NCBI RefSeq assembly: GCF_030409945.1
Contig: NZ_JAUFQV010000016.1
Span: 1-52,434, forward strand
Source of the DNA: Vibrio tapetis subsp. quintayensis
Lineage (GTDB): Bacteria; Pseudomonadota; Gammaproteobacteria; Enterobacterales; Vibrionaceae
Reading direction: 5' to 3'
DNA: 52,434 nt
This document shows, piece after piece, positions 26,962 to 36,994 of the stretch (positions are counted from its first letter, which is position 1; each line of letters begins with the position of its first letter). The translations under genes were made by a program, and so were the position numbers. The notes under the pieces were generated by a model. It saw only the letters and a program-made list of their open reading frames with translations, was not told the DNA's origin and searched no databases.

Positions 26962-27570
26962 GTTATATCTTCTCTGGTCTCCAAAAAAGTAACTTTAATC
27001 GCTCCTAATCGGCGATTTTACGTCAAGTTTGTGTCATGTTTTGATTGTTTAATTATCAGGCTTGTATCACAAATCGTTATTTTACTTCCGTTAAGTTGCT
27101 AATAAATAAGTGTTATTTGTCCATTTTTCACTGTTCATTATTTGTAATATTTAAAATGATCGGTTTTGGCTTCTGAGTAGGGCTAATGGCAATAAAACGC
27201 TGTTTGTTTTTAAGTTAGGAAGTGTTTTCTTGGTAAAGTTAGGGTTGATAGCAGAAAATTGTCATTTTTGAATCGATTTCTGTCTTGTGAGCGATGTCAG
27301 TGGTGGTAGGGTGTTGGATGAGGTCTAAAATGATTTTTGTTGTGTTAAGTTATTGTTTTTATTTGATATGATTTTTATTTTTTACTATTTGGTTCTCCCT
27401 TGGCAACCGATTGCTTTTGTGCGGTCTTTGCCTGTGCGTAACTGGGGTAGTTCCTAGGTAACCTGAACAACGAAACTATATCGAAGCTCCATTTCGGGCG
27501 TGTTGCCTGTCATTATTCGGTATTGTTTTGAATCTGGACCATATCCTTACTGAGATCCAATTATTCGGTT
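26962..27570. other. Long AT-rich gap before the YhhN-like gene
   Basis: More than 600 bp without a convincing gene. The T-rich plus strand has no ORF with a ribosome binding site. A weak promoter candidate is TTAAGT (27345-27350) and TATGAT (27367-27372) with a 16-bp spacer. The part after 27400 is less AT-rich and has short self-complementary pieces (for example ggttctcccttggcaacc), so a structured leader is possible, but I recognise no riboswitch or sRNA. Confidence 0.4.
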
Positions 27571-28257
27571 TTGTTGCTGGACTTAAGTTTTGCCAACACT
27601 AAACTGTGCAAATTACTAAATAAGCATGACCATTTAGTGGGGTATACATTAGTGGGAATATCAAGTTTGATTTCTACATCAACTAGCCAGGTATCGGCCT
27701 CGAGCTTGACTCGATTTCGTTTAAGCAGCATTGCTTTGTTATTCAGCCTGCTGATATTTTTCGAACCATTTTCCACGACAAATGTGTGGATGCTGTTGGG
27801 GTTGGGGTTGTTGGCTATGAGCGAAATGTGCAATGCATTTTTGCCAGGTAAGAACACAATCTCTTTCACTATCGCGATGTTTGCTTTTACGTGCTTGAGT
27901 AAATTCTATTGGCTACAATTGCACAGTGAGATTGTTTGGTGGTTACCTGCTTTATTGGTTGCGACAGGCGTTATCTTATTGTTGTTGTTTTTACCTTTAC
28001 TTGATTCGCTTATTTTCCCTGCCACCATCATGGGGGCTATACTGCTTCAGTTATCATGGGCCTCTGGTGAGGTTTGGTTAACGGAAAGCAGTTCATTAAG
28101 TTTGGCAGGCTTTGTTGCTTGTCTTATCATGCTGGTTTCCAAATTATTGTTTGCGATTCATCATTGCCGTAGGCCGTTTAAATACGGTGAAGTAATGATT
28201 TCTGGCCTATACGTCTTTTCTTTGACGTTAATGGCGTGCGCAGCAATGATGGCTTAA
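27571..28257 (+). CDS. YhhN-like multipass membrane protein
   Basis: The product has 228 residues from the TTG used here, with seven or eight membrane segments. The spacing and the LLAMSEMCNAF...FLPGKNTISF stretch resemble a diverged YhhN/TMEM86 protein; that family includes lysoplasmalogenases in animals. The catalytic Asp pair is not obvious (Glu instead), so activity is unsure. The start is uncertain: no ribosome binding site precedes the TTG, and the first ~45 residues do not look like a membrane protein. A TTG at 27706, before TRFRLSSIALLF, is an alternative. yecH follows by about 20 bp. Confidence 0.6.
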   Translation: MLLDLSFANTKLCKLLNKHDHLVGYTLVGISSLISTSTSQVSASSLTRFRLSSIALLFSLLIFFEPFSTTNVWMLLGLGLLAMSEMCNAFLPGKNTISFTIAMFAFTCLSKFYWLQLHSEIVWWLPALLVATGVILLLLFLPLLDSLIFPATIMGAILLQLSWASGEVWLTESSSLSLAGFVACLIMLVSKLLFAIHHCRRPFKYGEVMISGLYVFSLTLMACAAMMA

Positions 28258-28282
28258 CTTTTTATCTAGGAGCCTAGTGCTT

Positions 28283-28519
28283 ATGTCGAATTCAACCCAT
28301 GGCCATGAAGTGATGGAACTTCTGTGTGATAATACGCTGACTCATGAGAAGCTACAGCAAGAAGTGGACTTTCGTTTTGGTGAATCAATGCGCTTTCATA
28401 CGTGCAGCCAACAAGGTCTTACTTTGGCGCAATTGATGACGTTCTTAATCAGTAAAGAAAAAGTCGTTGAAGTTGAAATGGGTCTGACTCTGAATCAAGC
28501 AAAAGTTTGCCATCACTAA
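28283..28519 (+). CDS. yecH: YecH family (DUF2492) putative metal-binding protein
   Basis: The product (78 residues) shows the family pattern: HGHEVMELL at the N-terminus, FGESMRFHTCSQQGLT in the middle and a C-terminal KVCHH. The conserved His and Cys residues suggest metal binding; the function is unknown. AGGAG (28268-28272) lies 10 nt before the ATG; a GTG at 28277 lies 4 nt after it and is a possible alternative. It follows the YhhN-like gene closely. Confidence 0.85.
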   Translation: MSNSTHGHEVMELLCDNTLTHEKLQQEVDFRFGESMRFHTCSQQGLTLAQLMTFLISKEKVVEVEMGLTLNQAKVCHH

Positions 28520-28584
28520 TTCAAGCTTACTTAATACTTTGAGCACTGTGCTTTAAGTTATCTAAATATCCAAAAGAAATGCGA

Positions 28585-28626
28585 CAACCACTCTAGCGAT
28601 TATAATCATTAGAGTGGTTGTTTTAT
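28585..28626 (+). terminator. Terminator after yecH
   Basis: A 10-bp stem, caaccactct/agagtggttg, with a 16-nt loop is followed by tttt. It precedes the yhgN start by about 30 bp. Confidence 0.75.
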
Positions 28627-28657
28627 TTATGCGCCTAACAAAGTGTAGAGAGTTAAA

Positions 28658-29248
28658 ATGGAAATAATTTCCGCAGCGGTGATGTTATTTTTGATCATGG
28701 ATCCGCTTGGCAATTTGCCAGTACTGCTATCGATCTTGAAACATCTTGAGCCGAAAAGGCGTCGTATCGTCTTGGTGAGGGAGTTGATTTTTGCTCTGAT
28801 CATTTTGATGTTATTTCTCTTTGCTGGGCAAAGCATTCTTAACTTTCTTCATGTACAGCCTGAAACGTTGAGTATCTCCGGCGGTATCATTTTGTTCATC
28901 ATCGCCATAAAAATGATTTTTCCGCAACCTGGTGGTGTGACTGGCCTGGCTGCAGGTGAAGAGCCTTATATTGTGCCTATTGCGATTCCAATGATTGCGG
29001 GACCATCGGTGATTGCATCTTTACTCCTGTTATCAAATCAGCAGCCAGATCGGATGATGGACTGGTCGTTGGCTGTGTTGTTAGCTTGGGGAGCAAGCTT
29101 CCTGATTTTGATGTTTTACGACTTCTTCCATAAGTTACTGGGGGAGCGAGGGTTGCGAGCTGTAGAGCGTTTAATGGGGCTGCTGTTGGTGATCATCTCC
29201 ATTCAAATGCTGCTCAATGGCGTGAGCAGTTATTTTAAGCTCGCTTAA
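28658..29248 (+). CDS. yhgN: MarC/YhgN family membrane protein
   Basis: The product (196 residues) has six membrane helices of the MarC/NAAT family. LFLIMDPLGNLPVLLSIL is the conserved first repeat and VPIAIPMIAGPSVIASLLLL the second. It is sometimes annotated as an antibiotic transporter, but the transport function of YhgN is not established. A terminator precedes and another follows, so it is probably a single-gene unit. Confidence 0.88.
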   Translation: MEIISAAVMLFLIMDPLGNLPVLLSILKHLEPKRRRIVLVRELIFALIILMLFLFAGQSILNFLHVQPETLSISGGIILFIIAIKMIFPQPGGVTGLAAGEEPYIVPIAIPMIAGPSVIASLLLLSNQQPDRMMDWSLAVLLAWGASFLILMFYDFFHKLLGERGLRAVERLMGLLLVIISIQMLLNGVSSYFKLA

Positions 29249-29285
29249 GCCAAATGTTCGCTATTTAGTTTGTTAGGTTGAGTAC

Positions 29286-29328
29286 AAAAAAAGAGCCCAA
29301 AATGCGATTTGCTTTTGGGCTCTTTTTT
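29286..29328. terminator. Bidirectional terminator after yhgN
   Basis: The stem aaagagcccaaaa/ttttgggctcttt is flanked by A and T runs, between yhgN (+) and the DUF1145 gene (-). Confidence 0.88.
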
Positions 29329-29361
29329 GTATCTGATGTTTGTATTGATTCAATACTTGGA

Positions 29362-29628
29362 TTAGGTCATGTATTTTCTGCGAATATCCAGCATGGCAAA
29401 AATACCAAAAATGAGTATTGACCACTTTTCCCAACTGGTCATTTTTACTTTGTCACCAAATGCACCAAGGAAAATCAGCATTTGAAGCGCGTGCATAAAC
29501 AGTAAGAACCCCGTCATGATGTACAGTGCAATGGCCGCATTGCCTGGAAATGGGTGGAATATGTTCACTAACAGTACAAACCAGACAAAAGCGATGGCGG
29601 CTTTTGCTAATATCAGCAGAATTTTCAT
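29362..29628 (-). CDS. DUF1145 membrane protein (YhhL-like)
   Basis: The product (88 residues) has about three membrane segments, with NIFHPFPGNAAIALYIMTGF as the family signature. E. coli YhhL, also next to rsmD, has the same layout. The function is unknown. Its ATG overlaps the rsmD stop by 4 bp, so the two are translationally coupled. Confidence 0.85.
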   Translation of the reverse strand: MKILLILAKAAIAFVWFVLLVNIFHPFPGNAAIALYIMTGFLLFMHALQMLIFLGAFGDKVKMTSWEKWSILIFGIFAMLDIRRKYMT

Positions 29629-30224
29629 TGAGCTTCCCTTTCAAATAAACGGTAACTGACTTGCCCAGCAGTTTTTTCTCTATGGGCGTGCCAGTGTGGT
29701 GGTAGTGAATCGATGACGAGTGCTTTTTCTGTCTCGATATAAATCATAGCATTTGGTGCTAACCAGCCATTTTGCTCTAAAAGTATGATAACTTCGCTCA
29801 ATAGGCCTTTGTGGAAAGGTGGATCGATAAAAACCACATCGTATGCTTCGCCCTGTTTGGCTAAGTACTGCAATGTGTCCGTTTTTATCACTTCGATATT
29901 ATCCGCTTTTAATGCTTGGCAGTTATCGCATAATTGTTGGTATGCCGTTGGGTTTAATTCCAACATGGTGACGTGCTCTGCTTGGCGAGAGGCCGATTCA
30001 AAGCCCAAGCCACCGGAGCCAGCAAAGAGATCTAAGCACTTAGCATGTGGAATGTCTTGCGCAAGCCAATTAAAAAGCGTTTCTTTGACGCGATCTGTCG
30101 TTGGTCTCAATCCTTGTGCATCATGAACAGGAAGTTTTCGGCCACGCCATAAGCCGCTAATGATGCGAACAACACCAGTAGAGTTTTTATTTTGTGATGG
30201 GTTTTGCTGACGACGTCTTTGCAT
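29625..30224 (-). CDS. rsmD: 16S rRNA (guanine-966-N2)-methyltransferase
   Basis: The product (199 residues) methylates G966 of 16S rRNA in the 30S subunit. The SAM site is CLDLFAGSGGLGFE and the catalytic N-P-P-F type motif reads FIDPPF. IISGLWRGRKLPVHDAQGLRPTTDRVKE at its start splits into IISGLWRGRKL and LRPTTDRVKE, both RsmD signatures. It is divergent from ftsY across 128 bp, as in E. coli. Confidence 0.95.
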   Translation of the reverse strand: MQRRRQQNPSQNKNSTGVVRIISGLWRGRKLPVHDAQGLRPTTDRVKETLFNWLAQDIPHAKCLDLFAGSGGLGFESASRQAEHVTMLELNPTAYQQLCDNCQALKADNIEVIKTDTLQYLAKQGEAYDVVFIDPPFHKGLLSEVIILLEQNGWLAPNAMIYIETEKALVIDSLPPHWHAHREKTAGQVSYRLFEREAQ

Positions 30225-30352
30225 AGATTTTTTGACCGCAAATAAAGTGATAGTATAGATAAGTTTTGTACCGCTAAAGTGTACCAGAAAAGTTTTCTCA
30301 GTTTGTTGCTCAAGTTATTGAGCGACTAATAAAGTAATGTTTAGGATTTTCG

Positions 30353-31588
<1,236 letters not shown>

Positions 31589-31598
31589 GGGTTTCATC

Positions 31599-32270
31599 GT
31601 GATCAATTTTCAGCAAGTCAGCAAGGCATATCGTGGTGGCCGTCAAGCCTTACAAAAAGTGGACTTTCACTTACGACGTGGTGAAATGGCATTTCTTGGT
31701 GGGCACTCCGGTGCGGGAAAAAGTACCTTGCTGAAATTAATTTGCGCCATCGAGCGTCCGACCGATGGCAAAATAAGCTTCAATGGTCACGATATTACGC
31801 GGATCAGCGGTAAAGATATTCCATTCTTAAGACGCAACATTGGAATCGTATTCCAAGATCACTGCTTGTTAATGGATCGCTCTGTTTATGACAATGTGGC
31901 TCTACCTATGCGTATTGAGTCGGTATCTGAAAATGAAATCAAACGTCGTGTGTCTGCAGCGCTTGATAAAACAGGGCTGCTGGATAAAGCGCGTTGCTTA
32001 CCGAACCAACTGTCTGGTGGTGAACAGCAACGAGTAGGGATCGCAAGGGCCGTCGTCAATCGCCCAACGTTGCTACTCGCCGATGAGCCCACGGGCAATT
32101 TAGATCAAGAACTGTCAAACCGTGCATTGAGCCTATTTGATGAGTTCAATCGAGCAGGTGTATCGGTCTTATTTGCAACCCATGATGTCGATTTAATGAA
32201 TACTCGTCCGCACGTTCGTCGTTTAGAGCTCAACCAAGGCTTTTTGAGTGAGGTATCCAGTAATGGGTAA
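31599..32270 (+). CDS. ftsE: FtsE, cell division ATPase
   Basis: The product (223 residues) is the ATP-binding subunit of FtsEX, which activates peptidoglycan hydrolases at the septum. Walker [11 protein letters not shown], signature LSGGEQQR and Walker [13 protein letters not shown] are present. The GTG at 31599 ([14 protein letters not shown]) gives the normal family length; the frame open from 31467 lies inside ftsY and is not used. taagg precedes the GTG. The stop overlaps the ftsX start. Confidence 0.96.
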   Translation: MINFQQVSKAYRGGRQALQKVDFHLRRGEMAFLGGHSGAGKSTLLKLICAIERPTDGKISFNGHDITRISGKDIPFLRRNIGIVFQDHCLLMDRSVYDNVALPMRIESVSENEIKRRVSAALDKTGLLDKARCLPNQLSGGEQQRVGIARAVVNRPTLLLADEPTGNLDQELSNRALSLFDEFNRAGVSVLFATHDVDLMNTRPHVRRLELNQGFLSEVSSNG

Positions 32271-33195
32271 TAAAAACAAGCCTAAGAAAGATGGGTTTTT
32301 ATCAGCTCATATCAAACAAGCTAAACGCTCACTGTATGAATTAACGCAAAGGCCACTCGGGAACTTACTCACACTTGCCGTGATTTCAGTTGCGTTAACA
32401 CTTCCAGCATGCCTGTATTTAGTCGGTAAAAACCTCAGTGTGGCAGCAGACAGCATGAGTGCGTCTTCGCAAATTAATGTGTTTTTGGTCGAACAGACTC
32501 CAGAGGCGCGTATCATGGTCATGAAAGATGAAGTCGAGGGTTGGAGTGAAATTCAGCAAGTCGAATACATCTCTTCGCAACAAGGCCTTGAAGACATGAG
32601 TGAGCACGCAGGCCTTGAGCAAGCGTTGTCGATATTAAGTGACTACGCTTTACCTGCTGTGTTGGTGATTACTCCGACGACCGATCAGAAAACCGATTTG
32701 CGACTACTTACCACCAAATTGCAGTCTCTGCCTGTGGTAACCGACGTGCGTATGGATGAAGATTGGTTGGAACGCATCAGTGCGATCAAACATGTCGCTA
32801 TGGGGTTAGCCATAGCACTTGGTATACTGATGCTGGGAGCCGTGTTCCTTATTGTTGGAAATACACTTCGCTTCAACATCATGGAACATAAAGAAGAAAT
32901 CAAAGTGATGAAGCTAATCGGTGCGACCGATGGCTTCATTTTACGCCCATACTTATATACAGGTATGTGGTTCGGTGGATTAAGTGCCATATCAGCGTGG
33001 ATTTTAACGGCCGCTGTGACTATCTTATTAAACGGTGCGGTAGAAGACTTAGCAAACTTATACGATAGCCCGTTTAGGTTGATTGGTATGAACTGGGACG
33101 AAACGGTCGTTTTATTACTGATTGGAACATTATTGGGATTGATTGCCGCAAAACTGTCAACTCAGCGTCATCTAAAAGAAATTGAACCAGTCTAA
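32263..33195 (+). CDS. ftsX: FtsX, cell division permease
   Basis: The product (310 residues) is the membrane partner of FtsE. It has four membrane segments (about 43-63, 178-200, 225-247, 278-296 as judged by hydrophobic stretches) and a periplasmic loop between the first two, which in E. coli binds EnvC. The ATG lies within the ftsE stop region (8-bp overlap). The length is slightly below the 352 residues of E. coli because the N-terminus is shorter. Confidence 0.95.
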   Translation: MGNKNKPKKDGFLSAHIKQAKRSLYELTQRPLGNLLTLAVISVALTLPACLYLVGKNLSVAADSMSASSQINVFLVEQTPEARIMVMKDEVEGWSEIQQVEYISSQQGLEDMSEHAGLEQALSILSDYALPAVLVITPTTDQKTDLRLLTTKLQSLPVVTDVRMDEDWLERISAIKHVAMGLAIALGILMLGAVFLIVGNTLRFNIMEHKEEIKVMKLIGATDGFILRPYLYTGMWFGGLSAISAWILTAAVTILLNGAVEDLANLYDSPFRLIGMNWDETVVLLLIGTLLGLIAAKLSTQRHLKEIEPV

Positions 33196-33247
33196 GATCT
33201 TTAGGTCAAAAGTGGTGCTTGCGTCTCATAGGTAACATGTTTGTTAC

Positions 33248-33277
33248 TTGAATGAATCGAGTATCTATGGATAATAT
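33248..33277 (+). promoter_or_regulatory. Candidate rpoH promoter
   Basis: TTGAAT (33248-33253) and TAATAT (33272-33277) have an 18-bp spacer, or GATAAT with 16 bp, about 110 bp upstream of rpoH. E. coli rpoH has several promoters, including a sigma-E one; I could not find a convincing sigma-E box here. Confidence 0.4.
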
Positions 33278-33385
33278 GCATCCCTTTCTTGAAAGCTGTT
33301 CATTTTCAGTTCAAGATAGATGGGGTAGATTACATATTCGCTTTACAGTTAAAGAACAGTTAAAAAGAATCAAACGAGGAATTGA

Positions 33386-34243
33386 ATGGCAAAGGCAGCG
33401 TATCCAATGGCTCTAGTGACACAAGATAGCTTAGACAGCTACATTCGTTCAGCAAATAGCTACCCAATGCTAAAAGTTGAAGAAGAACGTGAACTGGCCG
33501 AAAGATTACACTACAAAGGCGAAATCGATGCTGCAAAGGGGTTAATCCTTTCACATCTTCGATTTGTCGTTCATGTTGCTCGTGGATATTCAGGCTACGG
33601 TTTACCACTGGCTGACTTAGTTCAGGAAGGTAATATCGGCTTGATGAAAGCGGTAAAGCGCTTTAATCCTGAAGTCGGTGTTCGCTTGGTTTCCTTTGCT
33701 GTGCATTGGATCAAAGCTGAAATCCATGAATACGTGTTACGCAACTGGCGCATCGTGAAAATTGCGACAACCAAAGCGCAACGTAAACTGTTCTTCAACC
33801 TTCGTAAGAATAAAAAACGCCTTGGTTGGTTTAATAACGGTGAAGTTGAAACGGTAGCAAGAGAACTTGGTGTTGAGCCTTCAGAGGTTCGTGAAATGGA
33901 ATCTCGTTTGGCGGCTCAAGATGCCGCGTTTGAAATGCCAACAGAAGACGATGATTCAAGTGCGGCTTATTCTGCGCCAGTTTTATACTTGGAAGATAAG
34001 CAATCAGACATCGCCGACAATATTGAAGCGGATAATTGGGAAAAACACACCAACAACCGTTTAAGCAGTGCTCTTTCTACATTGGATGATCGTAGCCAGC
34101 ATATTGTTCGCTCGCGTTGGTTGAATGATCAGAAGTCGACGTTACAAGAATTGGCTGACGCTTACGGCGTATCTGCTGAGCGAATTCGACAATTAGAAAA
34201 GAACGCAATGAAGAAGCTTAAATTGGCCGTTGGCGAATTTTAA
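33386..34243 (+). CDS. rpoH: RNA polymerase sigma factor RpoH (sigma-32)
   Basis: The product (285 residues) directs heat-shock transcription. Region 2 ([21 protein letters not shown] to [16 protein letters not shown]) and region 4 ([20 protein letters not shown]) are clear, and the RpoH box [17 protein letters not shown] marks sigma-32 rather than RpoD or RpoS. GAGGAA lies just before the ATG. The ftsYEX-rpoH order is the same as in E. coli. Confidence 0.97.
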   Translation: MAKAAYPMALVTQDSLDSYIRSANSYPMLKVEEERELAERLHYKGEIDAAKGLILSHLRFVVHVARGYSGYGLPLADLVQEGNIGLMKAVKRFNPEVGVRLVSFAVHWIKAEIHEYVLRNWRIVKIATTKAQRKLFFNLRKNKKRLGWFNNGEVETVARELGVEPSEVREMESRLAAQDAAFEMPTEDDDSSAAYSAPVLYLEDKQSDIADNIEADNWEKHTNNRLSSALSTLDDRSQHIVRSRWLNDQKSTLQELADAYGVSAERIRQLEKNAMKKLKLAVGEF

Positions 34244-34263
34244 ATACTTCAAATAAGAATACC

Positions 34264-34298
34264 AAAGCCGAGATCATTTGATCTCGGCTTTTTTATTA
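34264..34298 (+). terminator. rpoH terminator
   Basis: The stem aaagccgagatca/tgatctcggcttt has a short tt loop and is followed by a T run. Confidence 0.88.
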
Positions 34299-34325
34299 TC
34301 AGATGATCTTAGAGATAGAAAATAT

Positions 34326-34548
34326 TGTGGATAAGTCTGTGGGGTAATTATTATTGATAAAGGGTAGAACCGCCTATAACGGGGCATTGCGCCTAAGTAG
34401 CGGATGGGGATACTTTTTGATTTACACACAGATAAACAAAGATCATTACTACATGTAGTGGATCTAAGATCCTAAACCTACTTTATCAACGCAATCCACA
34501 GTTTTATCCACAAATGGCTAACTTTTGCACAGCCTTATGACTGGATAA
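34326..34548. promoter_or_regulatory. DnaA-box cluster between rpoH and glpE
   Basis: Two perfect DnaA boxes (TTATCCACA) lie at 34326-34334 (minus) and 34504-34512 (plus). Near matches (7 of 9) are at 34422-34430, 34483-34491, 34492-34500 and, on minus, 34540-34548. The boxes at 34483, 34492 and 34504 are in tandem in one direction. Between them are two perfect palindromes, actacatgtagt (34448-34459) and ggatctaagatcc (34460-34472), and several GATC sites. I see no gene in the 378-bp gap. Confidence 0.6.
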
Positions 34549-34621
34549 CTTCGCCATTCACGTTCAGCCTCTGGATACGTTACAATAGTCGTCACTTATA
34601 TGAATGAGATTAGAGATTAAG

Positions 34622-34945
34622 ATGGAAACTTTTCAGCACATTGATGTAACCGCGGCATACAAGCTAATGAACAAAAATAATGCCGTACTGGTGGATATTC
34701 GAGACCATCAATCTTTCACGTTATCTCATCCTGAAAATGCCTTTCAATTGACCAATGAATCCATGGCAACATTTATGGCCGAGCATGACTTTGAACAGCC
34801 TGTTTTGGTGCTTTGCTATCGTGGCATCAGTAGCCAAGGAGCTGCTGAGTACCTCATTAATCAAGGTTATGATGAAGTGTACAGCGTTGATGGCGGTTTT
34901 GATGCGTGGCAGAAGCAGAAACTTCCGGTAGTGAGCCTAGCCTAG
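34622..34945 (+). CDS. glpE: GlpE, thiosulfate sulfurtransferase (single-domain rhodanese)
   Basis: The product (107 residues) moves sulfur from thiosulfate to cyanide or thioredoxin in vitro. The active-site loop [11 protein letters not shown] places the catalytic cysteine at C65, the same residue number as in E. coli GlpE. The frame opens at 34604, but the ATG at 34622 (METFQHIDV) fits the family start. glpG follows by 8 bp; no glpR lies after it, unlike E. coli. Confidence 0.94.
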   Translation: METFQHIDVTAAYKLMNKNNAVLVDIRDHQSFTLSHPENAFQLTNESMATFMAEHDFEQPVLVLCYRGISSQGAAEYLINQGYDEVYSVDGGFDAWQKQKLPVVSLA

Positions 34946-34953
34946 GAGACAGT

Positions 34954-35799
34954 ATGATTCGACTGATAGCGATTAATAACCCAAGAGTTGCTCAAGCCTT
35001 TATTGATTATATGGCGTCTAGGCAAATCGATATCGATATGATGCCTGAAGGTGAGGGTAATTTTGGATTGTGGCTTAAAGACAGCCAGCATCAAGTTGAA
35101 GCCGAATCTGAATTAACGCAATTTTTGAATGACCCTAGCGCCAGTAAATACCAAGCAGCGTCTTGGGATATGGCAGAAAGTCGAACTAGCCAGTTTAACT
35201 ACCCAATGCCAAGCTTTTTAGCCATGATAAAAAGCAAAGCTGGGCCTGTTACTTTATTCGTAATGCTGGTTGCGATTGTGGTTTATGGCTTACTGCAGTT
35301 TAGTAGTGCTCGCGCGGTATTGGATTTATTGCATTTTCCGGCTTACGAGAGCCAAAAATATGAACTTTGGCGCTGGGTATCTCACGCCATTTTACATTTT
35401 TCGGCAACTCATATTGTATTTAACTTACTCTGGTGGTGGCAGTTTGGCGGAGACATAGAGCAACGGATAGGCAGTGGAAAGCTAATACAGATATTTTTGG
35501 TATCCGCCGCGCTTTCTGGTGCAGGGCAGTACTGGGTTGAAGGCGCTAATTTTGGTGGCTTGTCTGGGGTTGTTTATGCGCTGATGGGTTATTTGTGGAT
35601 GCTGACGGTTAAAGCACCTCAAAAAGGTTTAGTCATTCAAAAGCCAATTATTGGCTTTATGTTAGTTTGGCTAGTGTTGGGGTATGTACAGCCTTTCATG
35701 GCAATTGCCAATACGGCTCATCTTGTCGGCTTACTGTCGGGAGTAGGGCTTGGGTTGTTTGATGCTCAGCGTTTTAACTCTCAGAGTACGCACTCATAG
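34954..35799 (+). CDS. glpG: GlpG, rhomboid intramembrane serine protease
   Basis: The product (281 residues) has an N-terminal cytoplasmic domain (1-90) and six membrane helices. The catalytic dyad is Ser204 in GGLSGVVYAL and His256 in NTAHLVGLLSG, and the oxyanion HFSATHIVFN stretch is typical. It cleaves membrane proteins within the bilayer. AGGAGA lies just upstream of the ATG; the longer frame from 34906 would overlap glpE. Confidence 0.95.
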   Translation: MIRLIAINNPRVAQAFIDYMASRQIDIDMMPEGEGNFGLWLKDSQHQVEAESELTQFLNDPSASKYQAASWDMAESRTSQFNYPMPSFLAMIKSKAGPVTLFVMLVAIVVYGLLQFSSARAVLDLLHFPAYESQKYELWRWVSHAILHFSATHIVFNLLWWWQFGGDIEQRIGSGKLIQIFLVSAALSGAGQYWVEGANFGGLSGVVYALMGYLWMLTVKAPQKGLVIQKPIIGFMLVWLVLGYVQPFMAIANTAHLVGLLSGVGLGLFDAQRFNSQSTHS

Positions 35800-35830
35800 T
35801 GTAAAAGCTAAATACCAAAATAAAATCATT

Positions 35831-35860
35831 AAAAAAGACGACATGAAGTCGTCTTTTTGT
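35831..35860 (+). terminator. glpEG terminator
   Basis: The stem aaaagacgac/gtcgtctttt is followed by a T-rich stretch, about 30 bp after the glpG stop. The A run on the other side could let it act on the convergent FliL-like gene too. Confidence 0.82.
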
Positions 35861-35893
35861 TAATTGAAGCTTGTTGGGATGCTATAGACCAGG

Positions 35894-36304
35894 CTATTGG
35901 TATAAATACTTAGTAAACAACAAGTCTGCAATAAGCGTCTTTCCGGTCTCAGCCAATAATATTTCATTTAGCTGGTCGATCATTTTCTTTCTCAGTTCTT
36001 CACGGCCAGAAAGAGACTTAACGACGTCTTCAGTTTGTCTGCCTAACATATCTACCACCGCATCACGAATAAGGGGGTTATGTTGTTCTAGTAGTGGAAC
36101 AAATGTTGTGTCGTTTACCATAATATCAATGCGAACTTGCAAGTAACCCAGTTTTTTGCCACTGGTATGAAAGTTGGTCGTGAGATCCGGTTGCAATGTG
36201 TAGTAAGCGAATTTAGGTCCGGTAGCTTCTTCTTCGGCCATGCTAGGAAAAGAAATGAAGGCGATAAAAACGAGTAAAATTTTAGCGAGCAATTGTCGAT
36301 ACAT
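35894..36304 (-). CDS. FliL-like secreted protein
   Basis: The product (136 residues from the ATG at 36304) has a Sec signal peptide (about 1-22, LLVFIAFISFPSMA then EEE) followed by a FliL-type domain: YYTLQPDLTTNFHTSGKK, LGYLQVRIDIMV, and the C-terminal LLAETGKTLIADLLFTKYL. FliL stabilises flagellar stators; here no flagellar genes are nearby and the usual membrane anchor is replaced by a cleavable signal, so this is a paralogue of unknown role. An earlier ATG (36337) would spoil the signal peptide. It is divergent from ubiC. Confidence 0.78.
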   Translation of the reverse strand: MYRQLLAKILLVFIAFISFPSMAEEEATGPKFAYYTLQPDLTTNFHTSGKKLGYLQVRIDIMVNDTTFVPLLEQHNPLIRDAVVDMLGRQTEDVVKSLSGREELRKKMIDQLNEILLAETGKTLIADLLFTKYLYQ

Positions 36305-36448
36305 AATTGTGTCTTTTGTTTGTGCCAATGACGACATTCGAATAGGATTTGTCTGTTACAATAGTGAGTCAACAGTGACAAAATTGAAAGAAAATTCTCT
36401 TAAATAGTACGTTATTGTAAACCAGATCGTGATGAATAGAATATTGGT

Positions 36449-36994
36449 ATGGATGAGTTGAAATCGTTGTACTTTACCGCCCTTAAAAAAGTGAAGTGGC
36501 AGCCGCCTGAGACATTTTCGTTTGAAGATGAAAAATCACGCTTGTGGTTATTAGAAGAGGGGTCGCTTTCACGCCTTTTGGCAAAAGAATGCAATAAATT
36601 GAGTGTGAATTTACTGAAAAATGAAACCATCAGTCACGCTCAAATATCCGAACACGAACGGGGTTGTTTGGTTAAGGAAGATTGTTTACTGCGAGAAGTT
36701 ATTTTATCTGGTGACGAACATGAATGGGTGCTTGGTCGAACGCTTATTCCATTGTCTTCATTGGAAGGTCAGCAGCATGATCTGACTCGCCAAGGCGATA
36801 TTCCATTAGGTTTAACTGTGTTTAATGCTGAGTACGTTAAGCGAGACGAGTTGGAAGTTGGTTGGGCTGAGTTACCGGATGGCCGCCTGCTCGCTCGACG
36901 TTCACGATTATGGATGAACCATAAACCCATGTTAGTGGCAGAGTTATTTTTGCCAAATTCTCCTATGTATTCTTGTTCGGTGGTAATGAAATGA
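36449..36994 (+). CDS. ubiC: Chorismate lyase
   Basis: The product (181 residues) cuts chorismate to 4-hydroxybenzoate and pyruvate, the first step of ubiquinone synthesis. The UbiC pattern is seen in [36 protein letters not shown] and RRSRLWM, with the substrate-binding Arg residues and the late Glu in LVAELFLP. The ubiA start overlaps its stop by 4 bp. Confidence 0.93.
   Translation: MDELKSLYFTALKKVKWQPPETFSFEDEKSRLWLLEEGSLSRLLAKECNKLSVNLLKNETISHAQISEHERGCLVKEDCLLREVILSGDEHEWVLGRTLIPLSSLEGQQHDLTRQGDIPLGLTVFNAEYVKRDELEVGWAELPDGRLLARRSRLWMNHKPMLVAELFLPNSPMYSCSVVMK

Noticed and set aside
34326..34548. Main chromosomal origin (oriC)
   Set aside because: No mnmG, mioC, dnaA or rnpA/rpmH neighbours and no clear AT-rich 13-mer array; a non-origin DnaA cluster is the better reading.
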